Source: Entomortierella parvispora (taxonomy: Eukaryota; Mortierellomycota; Mortierellomycetes; Mortierellales; Mortierellaceae). From it: a stretch of 64,000 nt of DNA. Below are positions 46,087 through 56,913 of this stretch, piece by piece. Both the position numbers and the translations under genes were made by a program. The stretch lies in assembly GCA_963573315.1 (NCBI GenBank), contig OY752152.1, positions 62,001 to 126,000 on the forward strand, read 5' to 3'. The notes under the pieces are model-generated. The model did not search any database. It worked only from the letters and a program-made list of their open reading frames with translations, and was not told the origin of the DNA. Each line of letters starts with the position of its first letter. The first letter of the stretch is position 1.

Positions 46087-49000
46087 TTACAATTGTTGGT
46101 CTGCAGATGCGCTGACCGGCGCGTTCTCGCTTTCGAATCCAAAGGGTCTGGCGTGAGGATTTGCACTACGTGATAGCTGTCTGCCAGACAACGGAGCCTG
46201 TTGCGGCAGGGGTACTTGAGCGGCGGCAGCATCCGTGACCGCCGAAGGTGCTCTAGAGAATTCAATGCCGGGGGTGTGCGACTGACTGTTGGTGGACGAA
46301 GGGCGTCGCACTCCAGATTGGACCACCAAGAGACAACTAGCAACCTCGGACGCGAGGAACTTTTGAGCTACAACGCCAAGGATAGCAGAGACGGTCATGA
46401 ACGCATGATGCAAATCCCGAGAGGAGGGTTGTGATTTCAGAGTATGACGATAGCGAAGACCGCCAGACGCCGTCGACGTTGAGGGACCATCGCCCAATGG
46501 GTTGTCAATAGGGTGAGTCGGGCTGCTGGTGGCCGAGAGCGAGAATGAAAACCCTGTCGGCAATTGTTGAAGATGAAGTCCTGGGGATTTCGACGAATGG
46601 ACACCAGTCTGAGCTCCTGTGGCCGTACCTTGGGTACCGGGTGCTTGCTGCTGGCCAGGATCCGTAGCTGCATGGTGGCGTCTGGATTTCGGAGCATGGC
46701 CTCGGCCCATGATGAGAAGATCGCGGGATCCTAGAACCGCCTTTGAGAGACCGATCGCGTCCTGGAGAGTCGGCACGACATGCACAAAGAGTCCCAGTCC
46801 TGCCTCCACCGTGTTATTGGCGCTGGCCTTTTTGTTGAGCAATCGTCTGTCACCATGGGGGAACGCACGGTGAGGAAAGTACCTCTGGACCAGGATCTGG
46901 TTGTCCTCAGGCAAGACCGGTGCTTCATCATCCGAGTTGATCGATTGACAATCAATCTCCAAATGGGCCTCCTCTATATCCTTCTCATCCAACGACTTCT
47001 TGGATGCTTCAATTCGCACGATAAGAATATTGCAAATCTGGTTATGGGTCATGGCCGAGGCCAATTTCAGAGCCTCTTCATCATCCTGAGAGCCGTATAA
47101 AGGAACCATAATGTTCAAAAAGTGTCCAGAGCCTCCAAATTCCCTATCGACAAAGACTGCTGTCGCAAGTCCAGTGTTGAGGGTCGCGTTCAAAAGTCGG
47201 CTGACCATCTGAGTGTTGGATGTCACGAGTGGTCGCGAGAGCACAGGGGGTTCGCCATCGTCAGTGTTGCTCGTTGGAGGATCGGGAAGACTCGATGAAT
47301 TCCAGGGAACGATGATGGTGCCAGCACCAGACTCTATGGCCTCTTCATAGATACTCTGCGCAAAGTCATACGGGTCTGTGGAGAGGGTCATGAGTGGTCG
47401 GAGCGGAATACTGTTCAGCTTGGCAAAAGCCTGAAAGACGGTCATTAGGGTATCCCGTCGCAGGACCTCAGCGCGCTCAGTGGCAGCAAGCAAAACCGAA
47501 GAGCTACGCTCAGTGAGGTGCAGGAGACGGAGGGCCAGAAGCTTTGGCGCAGAAGGACCATCGCTTGTTCCAGATCGAACAAATGGGTCCTGTACGCCAG
47601 GAACGGAGAATGAAGCGTGATTTCCTCCATGCGCGGCGGTGTTGTCAGCCTGTGGTGTTATGTGGTGAAGCATTTCAAGGAACGTCATGAGCGCAGGTAG
47701 ATGATGAATCTTTTCCAGGCACAACATGTATCCCTTTCCTTTGGAGCTGCTGTCAAATCTGCCCAGTGGATCCGCTCGCTCGATGTCGCCATTCTTCTTC
47801 CTTTCCTTTTCCAATGCCCGGAGTGCGACCGCGCGTTGGTAGTGAGCGGGGTATATCCATGAGACGCCCGGTGTTGTCATGCAGGTTGTGATTAGACACA
47901 TGGCGACCATGATCACAAAGACCTTGTCGTTAATGACGCCTGCATCATATCCAATATTGAGCACAATCAGCTCAATGAGACCCTTGCAGTTCATCAAGAC
48001 ACCGATAGCGAAGGACTCTCGCCACTCCATGCCCTGGACACGGGCTGCCAAAGAGCAACCGGCAATCTTGCCAAAGCAAGCCACAAAGGTTGTGAGGATC
48101 ACCAGTCCCCAAATTCGGCCATTGTCGAGAAGTCCGACCTGGGTCTTGAGGCCCGAGAGCGCAAAGTAGATGGGCAAGAAGACAACACTGACAAGATCCT
48201 CGATCCTCTTGGTTACACCATCTGCAAAACCCGTGTCATTGGGGATGATGAGGCCCACCATGAACGCACCAAAAATCTCGTGCACGCCGATGATATCAGT
48301 GACAAACCCACTAATCATCACCAGAGCCAAGGTGAACGCCATCATTGTCTGACTGGGCTCGTCTTCCGACTTTGTGACTCGTATCAAGAAGATAAAGAGG
48401 GGTCGAAAGATGAAGACGAGCACCAAAGCCCAAGCGATGGACAAGAGGACCACATAGAGCGGCGTGATTCTGTTGGCGCTGTTGATGATAGAAACTACAA
48501 GGGCGAGCAGGATCCAGGCAACAATGTCTCCGACAGCTCCCGCGCAGATGGTCAGAAACCCGACCTTGGTAGTCAGTAACTTTTGCTCTGCCAAAATTCG
48601 AGCCAATACCGGGAAAGCAGTAATGGACATGGCCACCCCGCAAAAGAGCAAAAATTGACCAAAGCCCACGGTTGAGTTCGGCCCTAGCTCCTCAAACAGA
48701 ACGTAACTGACGGCGGCACCGACACCAAAGGGGAGGGCCATGCCAGCAAATGAGATTCCTAGAGCGAACCGGGCCCGCTTGGCAACGAGCGCTGGATCGA
48801 GTTCCAGACCAACCAGAAATAGGAAGAGGACCAAGCCAAGGTTGGAAACCAGGTTGAGATAAGGCAAGCCTGCGGGATTGAAGATGGTTGTGGCAAACCC
48901 GGGGATCCGACCCATGACTGAAGGGCCAAGAATAATACCAGCGATGACCTCAGAGATGACTCGAGGTTGCTTGAGTCTGTGCAGACCGAGGTGGAGGACA

Positions 49001-49287
49001 TAACATAATCCAATGATGATAACCGCCTTTCCATAGAGAACAAGGAAAAAGAAAAAAAAAGCCGTGTTCAGTCTTGACTTCCAAGGACCCCTCAGCGTCG
49101 TACAAACAGCAAAGAGAAGCTCACCTGGATGACAAAGAGTGGATAAGGGTCCGATGGATTGACCTCAGTGGGATTCAGCCCGGTAATAACGCTTCCTGCA
49201 GAAACCATTGGGGGATCGAGGGGTTAGCAGTGGAGCATGCAGTTGGACACGGCGCAAAGTCCACCACTTGCCTGGAGTATCACTCAT
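46087..49287 (-). CDS. K+/H+ antiporter (CPA2 family, Kha1-like)
   Basis: Three exons: 49287-49272 (16 coding nt), 49195-49125 and 49026-46087; 1,008 aa. Exon 1 (MSDTPG) ends CCAG|GCAAGT, a GC donor required by frame. The joined start reads SVITGLNPTEVNPSDPYPLF, which matches the Kha1/CHX N terminus, followed by about 12 membrane helices. Family blocks: LHRLKQPRVISEVIAGIILG, FLFLVGLELDPALV with the helix-breaking acids, and AVGDIVAWILLALVVS with the conserved Asp. After residue about 430 a cytosolic half resembles tandem Usp-like domains (LRLLHLTERSSSVLLA, SGAGTIIVPWNSS, LNIMVPLYGSQDDEEALKLA), as in plant CHX proteins. A Ser/Pro-rich end follows. Yeast Kha1 works in Golgi membranes on K+ and pH; the location here is inferred. 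Confidence 0.93.
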
Positions 49288-50331
49288 GGACGTTGATGAC
49301 GATAGGATGGGAGTTTCGTTTTGATATCCAGTTTCTTTTTTTTTTTTTTTTTTTTTTTTGGCTGTGCTGTGATTTGAAAGAAACAAAAGAGAGGCTCCTT
49401 GAAAAAAAAAGGGTCGCAAAGACAAGGAGCAGAATTGATGTGGCAGTAGAAGAGAAGGAAGAAGCAAAGAAATGAACATTGTGGGCCTGTTTTTGTGCGT
49501 TTTGGATCAGACTTCCCCTCTGTCCCCTCTTCGCACCAATGGAGAAACGTGGTGGTGGTGGTGGTGGTGCAAGAAAGCGGGAGCTGAGCTTTTGGAGGTA
49601 CATGTATTGTATCTTTGTGCAGCGTGCAAGAGAGACACGCGCCCTTTAGTTTGGAAATAGGGGGGAAATGGCCAGCTTCGTTTGTCATTGCCGGTAGCAC
49701 AAGCTCGGTCCCCTCCTTGTTTTTTAGATCGTTTGCCCGTTTCTAGAGCGCAAGGGTGAGGATTGAGAACGACTATTGAAGCAAAATAACTCGTGTGAGG
49801 ACGGAGCATGAGTAGGCAGAGAAAAGAGAGGAGACAGGTGAGATGGGCAACCTCCAGCCCTTCCCCACAAACGCGTCGTGACGTCGCTTCTTTGGGCAAG
49901 TACGTCCATGTGGGTGGAATACGATCATCGATTGGACAGTTCGCGTGGCAGAGGTAGGGGTAGGGGTAAGGGGCATGATGCATCATCGTCATCATGGTCC
50001 AAACCTTGTCTCCTGTTTATCCTGCAGAAAAAACAACCCCTACAGAGAATCTTGCTCGGTAAAGAACAACAGGGCTATAACTGCTATTTTTTTTTCTAGA
50101 AAGCGCTCTCTACTGCCCACTAGCTCACTCGTGCAACCAAAAATAATTCATACCCCAGCAGATCGAATATCTACATGCAAAATGTAGATGGGATAGGCTC
50201 GACTACGCGGTCCTTGCTGTAAACATTGTAGGAAGCTTGTGGTTTTCATAAAAGCCTCCTCATTAAAGATACCTTTTGTTCATTAGAGACGCAAATGTAT
50301 TTACATTACAAGGAAAGTTGGCGGCCTAGAC
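49288..50331. other. Intergenic: antiporter promoter and mitochondrial kinase 3' end
   Basis: No supported gene over about 1 kb. The most striking feature is a 24-base poly-T at 49336-49359 (poly-A on the antiporter strand) about 50-70 bases upstream of the antiporter start. A GGT/GTG repeat occurs at about 49549-49568. Short ORFs on the minus strand are low complexity. Confidence 0.5.
49336..49359. repeat. 24-base poly-T/poly-A tract just upstream of the antiporter
   Basis: An uninterrupted run of 24 T on the plus strand ends about 50 bases upstream of the antiporter start codon. Poly(dA:dT) tracts exclude nucleosomes and are known promoter elements in yeasts; the role here is inferred. It is also a place where sequencing length is unreliable. 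Confidence 0.7.
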
Positions 50332-52198
50332 TCAGTCTGAAAACTGTTCGATTTGATCTTCAAGCCGGCACAGGCTAATGGTGGCCTCTGTGCCGACTCC
50401 TGGGGTTGAAGTAAACGTAAGGTCCCCTCCAAACAATCTCGCGTACAGTTTTGAAGTGGCTAGTCCGAATCCAAAGCCGCACAGTGGGAGATTCTCTCCT
50501 ATGGCCGATTTTTGAGGCTTTGATTCGACTGCAGTGAGAATTGAAGGAAAGTCGATGCAGACTGTGCTGGAGGCAGTGGTGAACATGTAGTCGAACGGCT
50601 TGGAAATTTGTTCAGGAGACATACCGCCTCCGTGGTCCTTCACTTTAATGTTGAGATCTCCATCGGGTGTGGAGGACAACTGAACCAAGATATCTACACA
50701 CAAGATTTAGCAAAGGAGATAAGTGTCATGATAAAGAATTCACAGTTTGTTTTCTTTCAATTGTGGCCTCTGGATGTAACGGTCATTAAACATGGAACCA
50801 TTCCTTACCTGGATATGAAGCCTTATCTAGACCATGGAATTCAGCGGTGGCGCGCATAGAGTTTTTGAGTAATTCAAAGAGGATGTGATGCAGGAGCGCT
50901 GGTACCACTGGAAAACGGACCTTCCGGCCTCCTGCCTCCTTGGCATGTTCCACATGGACATTGGGAGGGAACACGGTGTTGTAGTGCTGGAAGAATACAA
51001 ACTGAGCCGACTGCGTTGCGTTGTTGATGAGAGCCTCGATATCGCAGTGCGGCTCAATGATACCCACACGCATCGAGTGCGCACTGGTGGGTGTGGACAG
51101 GTAGGATGAAGGCGAGAGGGATTCTGTGAGGGGAGTCTTGGAATTGCCATTCCTGGCCGATGTCTGCTGGCGATAGAACTGGTCCTGAAGAGCTAAATGA
51201 TGACCGACCATAATCCGGATCCCCAATCGTCCACGATTGAAAGAGTTTAAAAAGGTCTGAATCTTCTCTGACGGCTTGTTTCGGTGGTGCTGGTACCGTT
51301 TGAATAAACTGATACCATGAGCCATGTAAATGACATCTACAACAAGGAACATGGGTCAGTTTCTACAGTGAACGAGGGAAACAAGGTAGTTTGCGCGTAC
51401 TTTACCTTGTTTGTGGCGGTTTGTGATAGCCTGCAGCAGCTCTGCAAACTCCTTTTGGGCTTGCGGAGATTCGCCATCATCCATACTCAGATCCTCAACA
51501 TGGGGCATGTCTGGAGAGAGGAACCTAGTTGTTTTGCACGCATGTTAGTTAACTAGGTCCAAGCAGCCAGCTGAAACTGCCTTCAAGGAGGGTCTCTTTT
51601 GCCCCTACCCAAGGCGACTGTTGTCCGAATAGGCCTGCAGCTCCTTGAAAGAAAGAGAATAGTTCTTGACGAGGTTCATGATTGGCTCTGTGGTCCGCAA
51701 CTCGCTCGGCAGATGATTCAACTCCACAATCCGTTTCGAAAACCGCACTGGTAGTTCCCTGTTGAGGAAAATCATGTTCTTGAGAAGCGATTTTGTACTG
51801 AGGGAGCCGCCCAGCTTAAGGCACTGGGCAATCGATAGTGGAGTCTGCGCTCGACTGGCGACGAGATTTATCCGCTGCAGGTCGTCAGAATCTGGTAAGG
51901 TCGCAGCGTCGTCGCTCTCCAGATCCCCGCCGCTGTCGCCGTCCTGGTCGGAGTTGGGCTGCGTGAGAGACGCACTTACGGTAGAGAGCATGCGCGTTGA
52001 TGGCGATGGCAGGGTGCTGCGTTGCTCGAATTGGGATTTACGGAATTGGACTCCGTGTTGACTCGATGACCCATGGCCGCGGTATTGCCCTTCAAGATGG
52101 TAAGCTCGCCGTGCTTGAGGAATGCGCCCTAGTCGCAGTAGCCGTGGTCCGAGTGAGCGGAGAATGGCGGGTGTTGGCGAAGGGCGAGAGAGAAGCAT
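50332..52198 (-). CDS. Mitochondrial protein kinase of the PDK/BCKDK family
   Basis: Four exons, 52198-51609, 51524-51406, 51336-50809 and 50693-50332, encode 532 aa. The N terminus (LLSRPSPTPAILRSLGPRLL, Arg-rich) is a mitochondrial presequence followed by a Ser/Asp-rich linker. The regulatory four-helix part includes LNRELPVRFSKRIVELNHLP and MVGHHLALQDQF. The GHKL ATP-binding part is complete: N box HHILFELLKNSMRATAE, G1 VKDHGGGM, and G2 GFGFGLATSKLYARLFGGDL. Such kinases phosphorylate and inactivate the E1 subunit of pyruvate or branched-chain 2-oxoacid dehydrogenase. The sequence alone does not decide between them. The Ser/Gly-rich linker before the kinase core is longer than in animal enzymes. 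A 96-bp tandem octamer repeat lies just upstream of the start codon. Confidence 0.9.
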
Positions 52199-52254
52199 GG
52201 TGCAAGCAGTGATTCGGCACGACGACGAGAGGAGTGAGTGCAAAGCGCAGAGAA

Positions 52255-52350
52255 GGTGTGAGGGTGTGAGGGTGTGAGGGTGTGAGAGTGTGAGGGTGTG
52301 AGAGTGTGAGGGTGTGAGGGTGTGAGGGTGTGAGAGTGTGAGAGTGTGAG
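52255..52350. repeat. Tandem octamer repeat, about 12 copies of GGTGTGAG
   Basis: 96 bases of direct 8-bp repeats, with single-base variants in which GGTGTGAG becomes AGTGTGAG. It lies 57-152 bases upstream of the mitochondrial kinase start codon, so in its promoter or 5' UTR, and reads as CT/CA-rich on the gene strand. ORFs through it are repeat translations (His/Thr/Leu/Ser), not genes. Confidence 0.95.
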
Positions 52351-52655
52351 AATGTGGGTGAGCGAGGAGAGCAGACGAGAGAGAACCAGACGAGGCCCTC
52401 AGAGCCGCCCTCTCCCGCGCCTGTGCGCGCCCGTCCTTCCTTCTCCACATCCGCGCCGGTGCTCTTTGCCCACAGGCTGGCCTGCCTGCCTAGCCGTCTC
52501 CTTCCGAGATGCTCCTTTCTTCCTCTCTCCTTCCTTCCCTCCTTCCGCAACTAGCATTCCGTGGCGTGGATCGGACAGACGAGGGTCCCTTTTTTAACCG
52601 CTGGGTGTTGTGCGAGGTTTTTTTTCTTTATTCTAATTTTCTCTCTCTCCCACCT

Positions 52656-53569
52656 TTACTTCTTGTTCTCGGCTTCCAACAGAGCCTGCTCCGTGTTGAC
52701 AAAGGTCCTGAAGGTCTCGATCGTGCCTGTAATGTCCTGGGCCTTGAAAATCGACGTGCCCGCAACAATGACATTCGCTCCAGCCTTGGCGGCCGCCTCA
52801 ATGTTCTCCATAGCAATTCCACCATCGACTTCAATATCCAAGTTGGGGTATCGGGCCCTGAGCTCCTTCACCTTGGGCATGCACTCGGCCATAAACCGCT
52901 GACCTCCAAAGCCAGGCTCGACCGTCATGACCAAACACATATCCATCTTGTCTCCCAGCTCCATGACAGTCGAGATGGGGGTCTTTGGCTTGACGGCCAC
53001 ACCGGCCTTCATGCCCGCAGCATGGATCTGATCAATGAGAGCCGAGGCATCCTGGGTAGCCTCAATGTGGAAGCAGTACAAGGACGCGCCTGCCTTTGCA
53101 AAGTCATCGACCCACTTTTCAGGGTGAGAGACCATCATGTGGCAGTCCAAGAAGGCATCCAAATGCTTGGTGAGGCATGAAATCACTGGGGCGCCAATCG
53201 TGATGTTGGGGACAAAGTGGCTGTGAAGGAGATTGAAAGCGCAGATCAAAAAGTGGGGCATGTCGAGAGGTGCTGGTCGTTAGCAAAGCGCGATTCTGAA
53301 TCAAAACACATTCCATCGATCAGGTCTGTCTGTCCGTGTAATGTTGTGTTGCATACCCGTCCATGACATCTATGATTGACGTGACACACACAACAACACA
53401 GATTAGATCCTGCTTCAGCAAATCAGTCAAGAAAAGGACGAACACGGAATTCTCGAAACGCACCCATGTGCAGCCAGTCGGCACCGTGCGAGACCATGCG
53501 CTTGCATTCGGCAGCGAGGATGCCAAAGTCTCCGGAGAGCAGCGAGGGCGAGATCTTTGCAATGGGCAT
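52656..53569 (-). CDS. RPE1: Ribulose-phosphate 3-epimerase
   Basis: Exons 53569-53464, 53369-53357 (only 13 nt) and 53220-52656 encode 227 aa, the standard length. It interconverts ribulose-5-phosphate and xylulose-5-phosphate in the non-oxidative pentose phosphate pathway, in the cytosol, using a divalent metal. Start MPIAKISPSLLSGDFGILA; the 13-nt exon supplies DVMDG with a catalytic Asp, and the join reads [20 protein letters not shown], the family signature. Metal-binding His occurs in HMMVSHPEKW; LVMTVEPGFGGQRF and EVDGGIAMENI (second catalytic Asp) follow, then GANVIVAGTSIFKA for phosphate. It is divergent from the demethylase gene (245-bp gap). Confidence 0.96.
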
Positions 53570-53814
53570 TGTAAGCGAAGGAGTGAAAGGTGGGTGGAGA
53601 AAGAAAGGACGAAGCAGAGAGAGATGCATGCAAAAAAAGCAGTGGGATTGCGGCTGCTTAAGGGTGCACACGCAAAAGAGACGACTTTTCTCCCACCTCT
53701 GCAGCCTCGGTGGTGTGGGCGCAGTGTTCTTTGCCTGCCGTCGCCCGTCGTCGTCTTCCTCGTCCTCGTCCTTCCTTCCTCCTCACCTGCACCTCCACTC
53801 ATTCCCGCTGCACA
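53570..53814. promoter_or_regulatory. Divergent promoter of epimerase and PHD-JmjC gene
   Basis: 245 bases separate the two start codons. The right half is CT-rich toward the demethylase start; the left half is purine-rich on the plus strand, so pyrimidine-rich for the epimerase. No clear TATA box. Confidence 0.4.
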
Positions 53815-56762
53815 ATGACTGACGTATGAATCCCTACACCCCACCTGGCCTTGCGTAAATGTACTGCTGACCCTCACATGTGCACTCACGCGCACCCATT
53901 ATTGTTGCGGATCTCTTAGGAACAGGATCGATGCTCTTTGTGCCCCGAGCAGATCAAGACGGGCTCTGCCATGACATGGATCTGCTGCGATGTCTGCGAG
54001 ACCTGGTACCATGTCAAGTGTCTGGGCATGAGTGTTGAAGAGTTTGAGGTGATTGACCGCTACCACTGCCGATCCTGCGCCCCTTCAGCCGGCCCGAGCA
54101 CTTGTAAGACTTTGCCTTCTCGAACTGCAAAAGCACTCTTTTTTTTTTTTTTTTTTTGGGTCTTGCCTGACAATGAAAATCTTTTTTTTTCTTCTTCCTC
54201 GGGCGATTTTAGTGCTACGGAAGTCATCCAGGAAGCAAGGAAAGATCAACTATGCAGATCTAGTGAATGGAGTTGTCAGTCACCAGAGCAAGTGGAGGGT
54301 ACTACTAGAGTCCAATCAGTTTCTGCCAGACAAATTCGAGCGGATCGAGAACGCTGAGGATCTGACTCTGGAGTGGCTTCGAAAGACAGGATTCAAGGCG
54401 CCCATCATTGTCCCTTCTGAATCACCATCAACAGTCAAAGGAGAACATGGGCGCGGGACTCCTATGGAAGGACTCGATATGAAAATGCCTCCCAGTTCGT
54501 TGACTGTAGACGATGTTCGAGATTTGGTGGGACCCGAGAGTCCTGTGGAAGTGATGGATGTCGCCACTCAGTCGGAACTTTTGGATTGGAATATGAGAGA
54601 CTGGGCAGACTATTTCAAAACGGAACCCAAGGAGAGAGTCTACAATGTCATCAGTCTTGAGATCACAGGATCGGCCTTGGCAAAACAAGTACAGCGTCCA
54701 AGGATTGTCAGGTAGGTATTGCACTGAAGCACTTGGCCTCCAGCAACCTTTCGCCTGTTCATTTCTCCTGACACCCTCCTGCTTTTTTTAGAGAGCTGGA
54801 TTGGATTGAAAACTTTTGGCCTAAAAGTCTTTCTCCTACAGAGTTCCCTAAAGTCCAGCTGTACTGCTTGATGAGTGTCAAGGAATCGTTTACAGACTTG
54901 TAAGTTTGAGCTGATTTGCACTCTTTCGGTTATTTTGTGTCTGAATATCCTCTAATGCACCTTGCTTTCTCACCTTCCTTTAGTCATATCGACTTTGCTG
55001 GATCTTCGGTACAATTTGTGTTTGCATGACTAGATGCTTTCGAGAATGACAATGAACTAAACGACGTGAATAACTATGATAGGTCTTTTACCATATCTTG
55101 TCAGGAGCAAAGACATTTTATTTTGTAGAACCGACATCGACGCATCTTCGAAAGTACGCCAAATGGTCATCATCAGCCGATCAATCAACAACGTTCTTTG
55201 GAGACGAAGTGGCGGGTAAATGCTACAAGGTGGATCTGCATCAGGGCGATACAATGTTTATTCCAGCAGGCTGGATTCACGCCGTCCATACCCCACTCTC
55301 ATCTGTGGTTATTGGCGGCAACTTTATCCACTCGTTGCATGTACCGATGCAATACCGCGTCGCCTCCATTGAGATTGACACAAATGTCCCACCAAAGTTC
55401 CGATTCCCTTTCTTTGAAAAACTGAACTGGTTTGTGGCTCTGGGATGCCTGGAACGAGGTCGAAACTACCTGTCGACACTATCGGACACGGAATTGTGTG
55501 GGATCATGTCTGTGACGATGCACCTGTACACACGGCAACAGCAACTCACAGGGTCTACCAAAACCGAGCCGCGAAAGTCGACGGGTCCAGTCTCAAAGGA
55601 GGAAAGGCACCTCATTCGGGCCTCTGTCCCAGCTGAGGTCGCATCATTCGATCAAGGTGGGCCTATAGGTTTACTTCGCTTGTTGAACTCTGAGGTGAAG
55701 TCGATTCTTGAAAGTCGAACAGAGGAAAAAGCAGCCCAGGGCGTCAGCAACGACATCCTGGCCACGCTCTCAGAGTCCCTGAAGAATTGCACGCTTCCAA
55801 CAGTTGAGCAAGAAGTGGCTTCCAGGAGCAGTGGCAGTAGCAGCAACAGGAGGGATGGCACTGGAAGTGAACAGGATACGTCTGCGTCAGAGTCTACAGA
55901 GACTGCAAAGGAAATTACGCCAAAGCTCAAACTGAAGCTCAATTTGAAAGCAAAGGCAAAGGCGACGGAGCAGTTTTCCTCGGGTGAAGAGGAAGGCGAG
56001 TCTAGTCATGGAGAACAACAGGTGCCAGGATCTGCCTCCAAGAGGACGTCTGATGGAACAACAGTCAAGACAGAAGAAGGGAGCCCTTCCTTGGCACCAA
56101 AACCAAAACTCAAGCTTAAACTGTCAACGGTGATACCTCAAAGTGCCCAGACCCCCCAGAGCTCGAAGAGGACCCGGAAAGCATCCCAAAAGAAGAAAGC
56201 GGCCTCAGAGGATAGACGACTGAGCGCGACAGAGATGGATGAGACCGAGGACTTGACTTCAGACGATGAATGGAACGCGTTTGAAAATGAACTTGAAAAT
56301 GATTTGGACAGCGCCAGCGCGGATGACGGCGAATTGGAGCCTGGATCTTCGGATTCGGAATATGAAGGGTTCGCTCCAAAAAGAGCCTCTCGAAACAGTG
56401 CCGGCAATAGCAGCAGCAGCTCAAAGGCTCGAAAGAGACGCGGATCCCCTGCAAGTCAAGGAGGTACATCGACGACGTATGCTTCACAGAATCGAGTAAA
56501 AGTTGCACCGTCTGAAGTATTCTTTGATGAAGAGGACGACTCTCTGCTGGAGCAGGATGACCTACAAGATGATCTCCTTCGAGAGACCACCAAGAAACAA
56601 AAGGTAGACTCTGATGCGCCAGTGACAAGAGAGATCCGCTCACTTGGCGGCCTAGCCGCATCTAGCCCTTTGCCCAGCAAATCATCAAGTGGCAACAAAA
56701 GAAAGGTGACTGGCTCTACAGCCAAGGATCGAATCAAAAACTTGTTGATGAAGAGAAGATAA
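53815..56762 (+). CDS. PHD-finger JmjC histone demethylase (JHDM1/KDM2-KDM7-like)
   Basis: Six exons: 53815-53823 (9 coding nt, MTD), 53920-54103, 54213-54711, 54792-54899, 54984-55008 (25 nt) and 55083-56762; 834 aa. Residues 4-55 form a PHD finger (CSLCPEQIK, ICCDVCETWYHVKCLG, YHCRSC; Cys4-His-Cys3), which reads methylated H3 tails. The JmjC fold has HIDFAGSS (Fe2+ ligands His and Asp), VFYHILSGAKTFYFVEPTST (2-oxoglutarate Lys region), and GWIHAVHTP with the third Fe2+ His; GGNFIHSLHVPMQYRV is typical of JHDM1. All three metal ligands are intact, so it should be active as an Fe(II)/2-oxoglutarate oxygenase removing methyl groups from histone Lys. The last 350 residues are charged and Ser-rich with basic nuclear signals (KLKLKLNLKAKAKA) and end KNLLMKRR. 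The very short first exon should be confirmed. Confidence 0.9.
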
Positions 56763-56796
56763 GAAATGACAAATCCTCCACCCACATTATTGTACA

Positions 56797-56802
56797 AATA
56801 AA
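56797..56802 (+). terminator. Likely polyadenylation signal of the PHD-JmjC gene
   Basis: AATAAA occurs 35 bases after the stop codon, within the 151-bp gap between two convergent genes. Confidence 0.4.
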
Positions 56803-56913
56803 TGAAAGGTTGCACATGACCTGAATTGTATTGAGTGATTCTTTGTTCGGTCTAAAAAGGTAGAGGTGCATAGATTTTCTCATTGTTGGTCCAGGGTCAA
56901 TCACGCTGTGACC

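Noticed and set aside
52092-52550. ORFs with His/Thr/Leu/Ser repeats
   Set aside because: These are translations of the octamer tandem repeat and its flanks, not protein-coding sequence.
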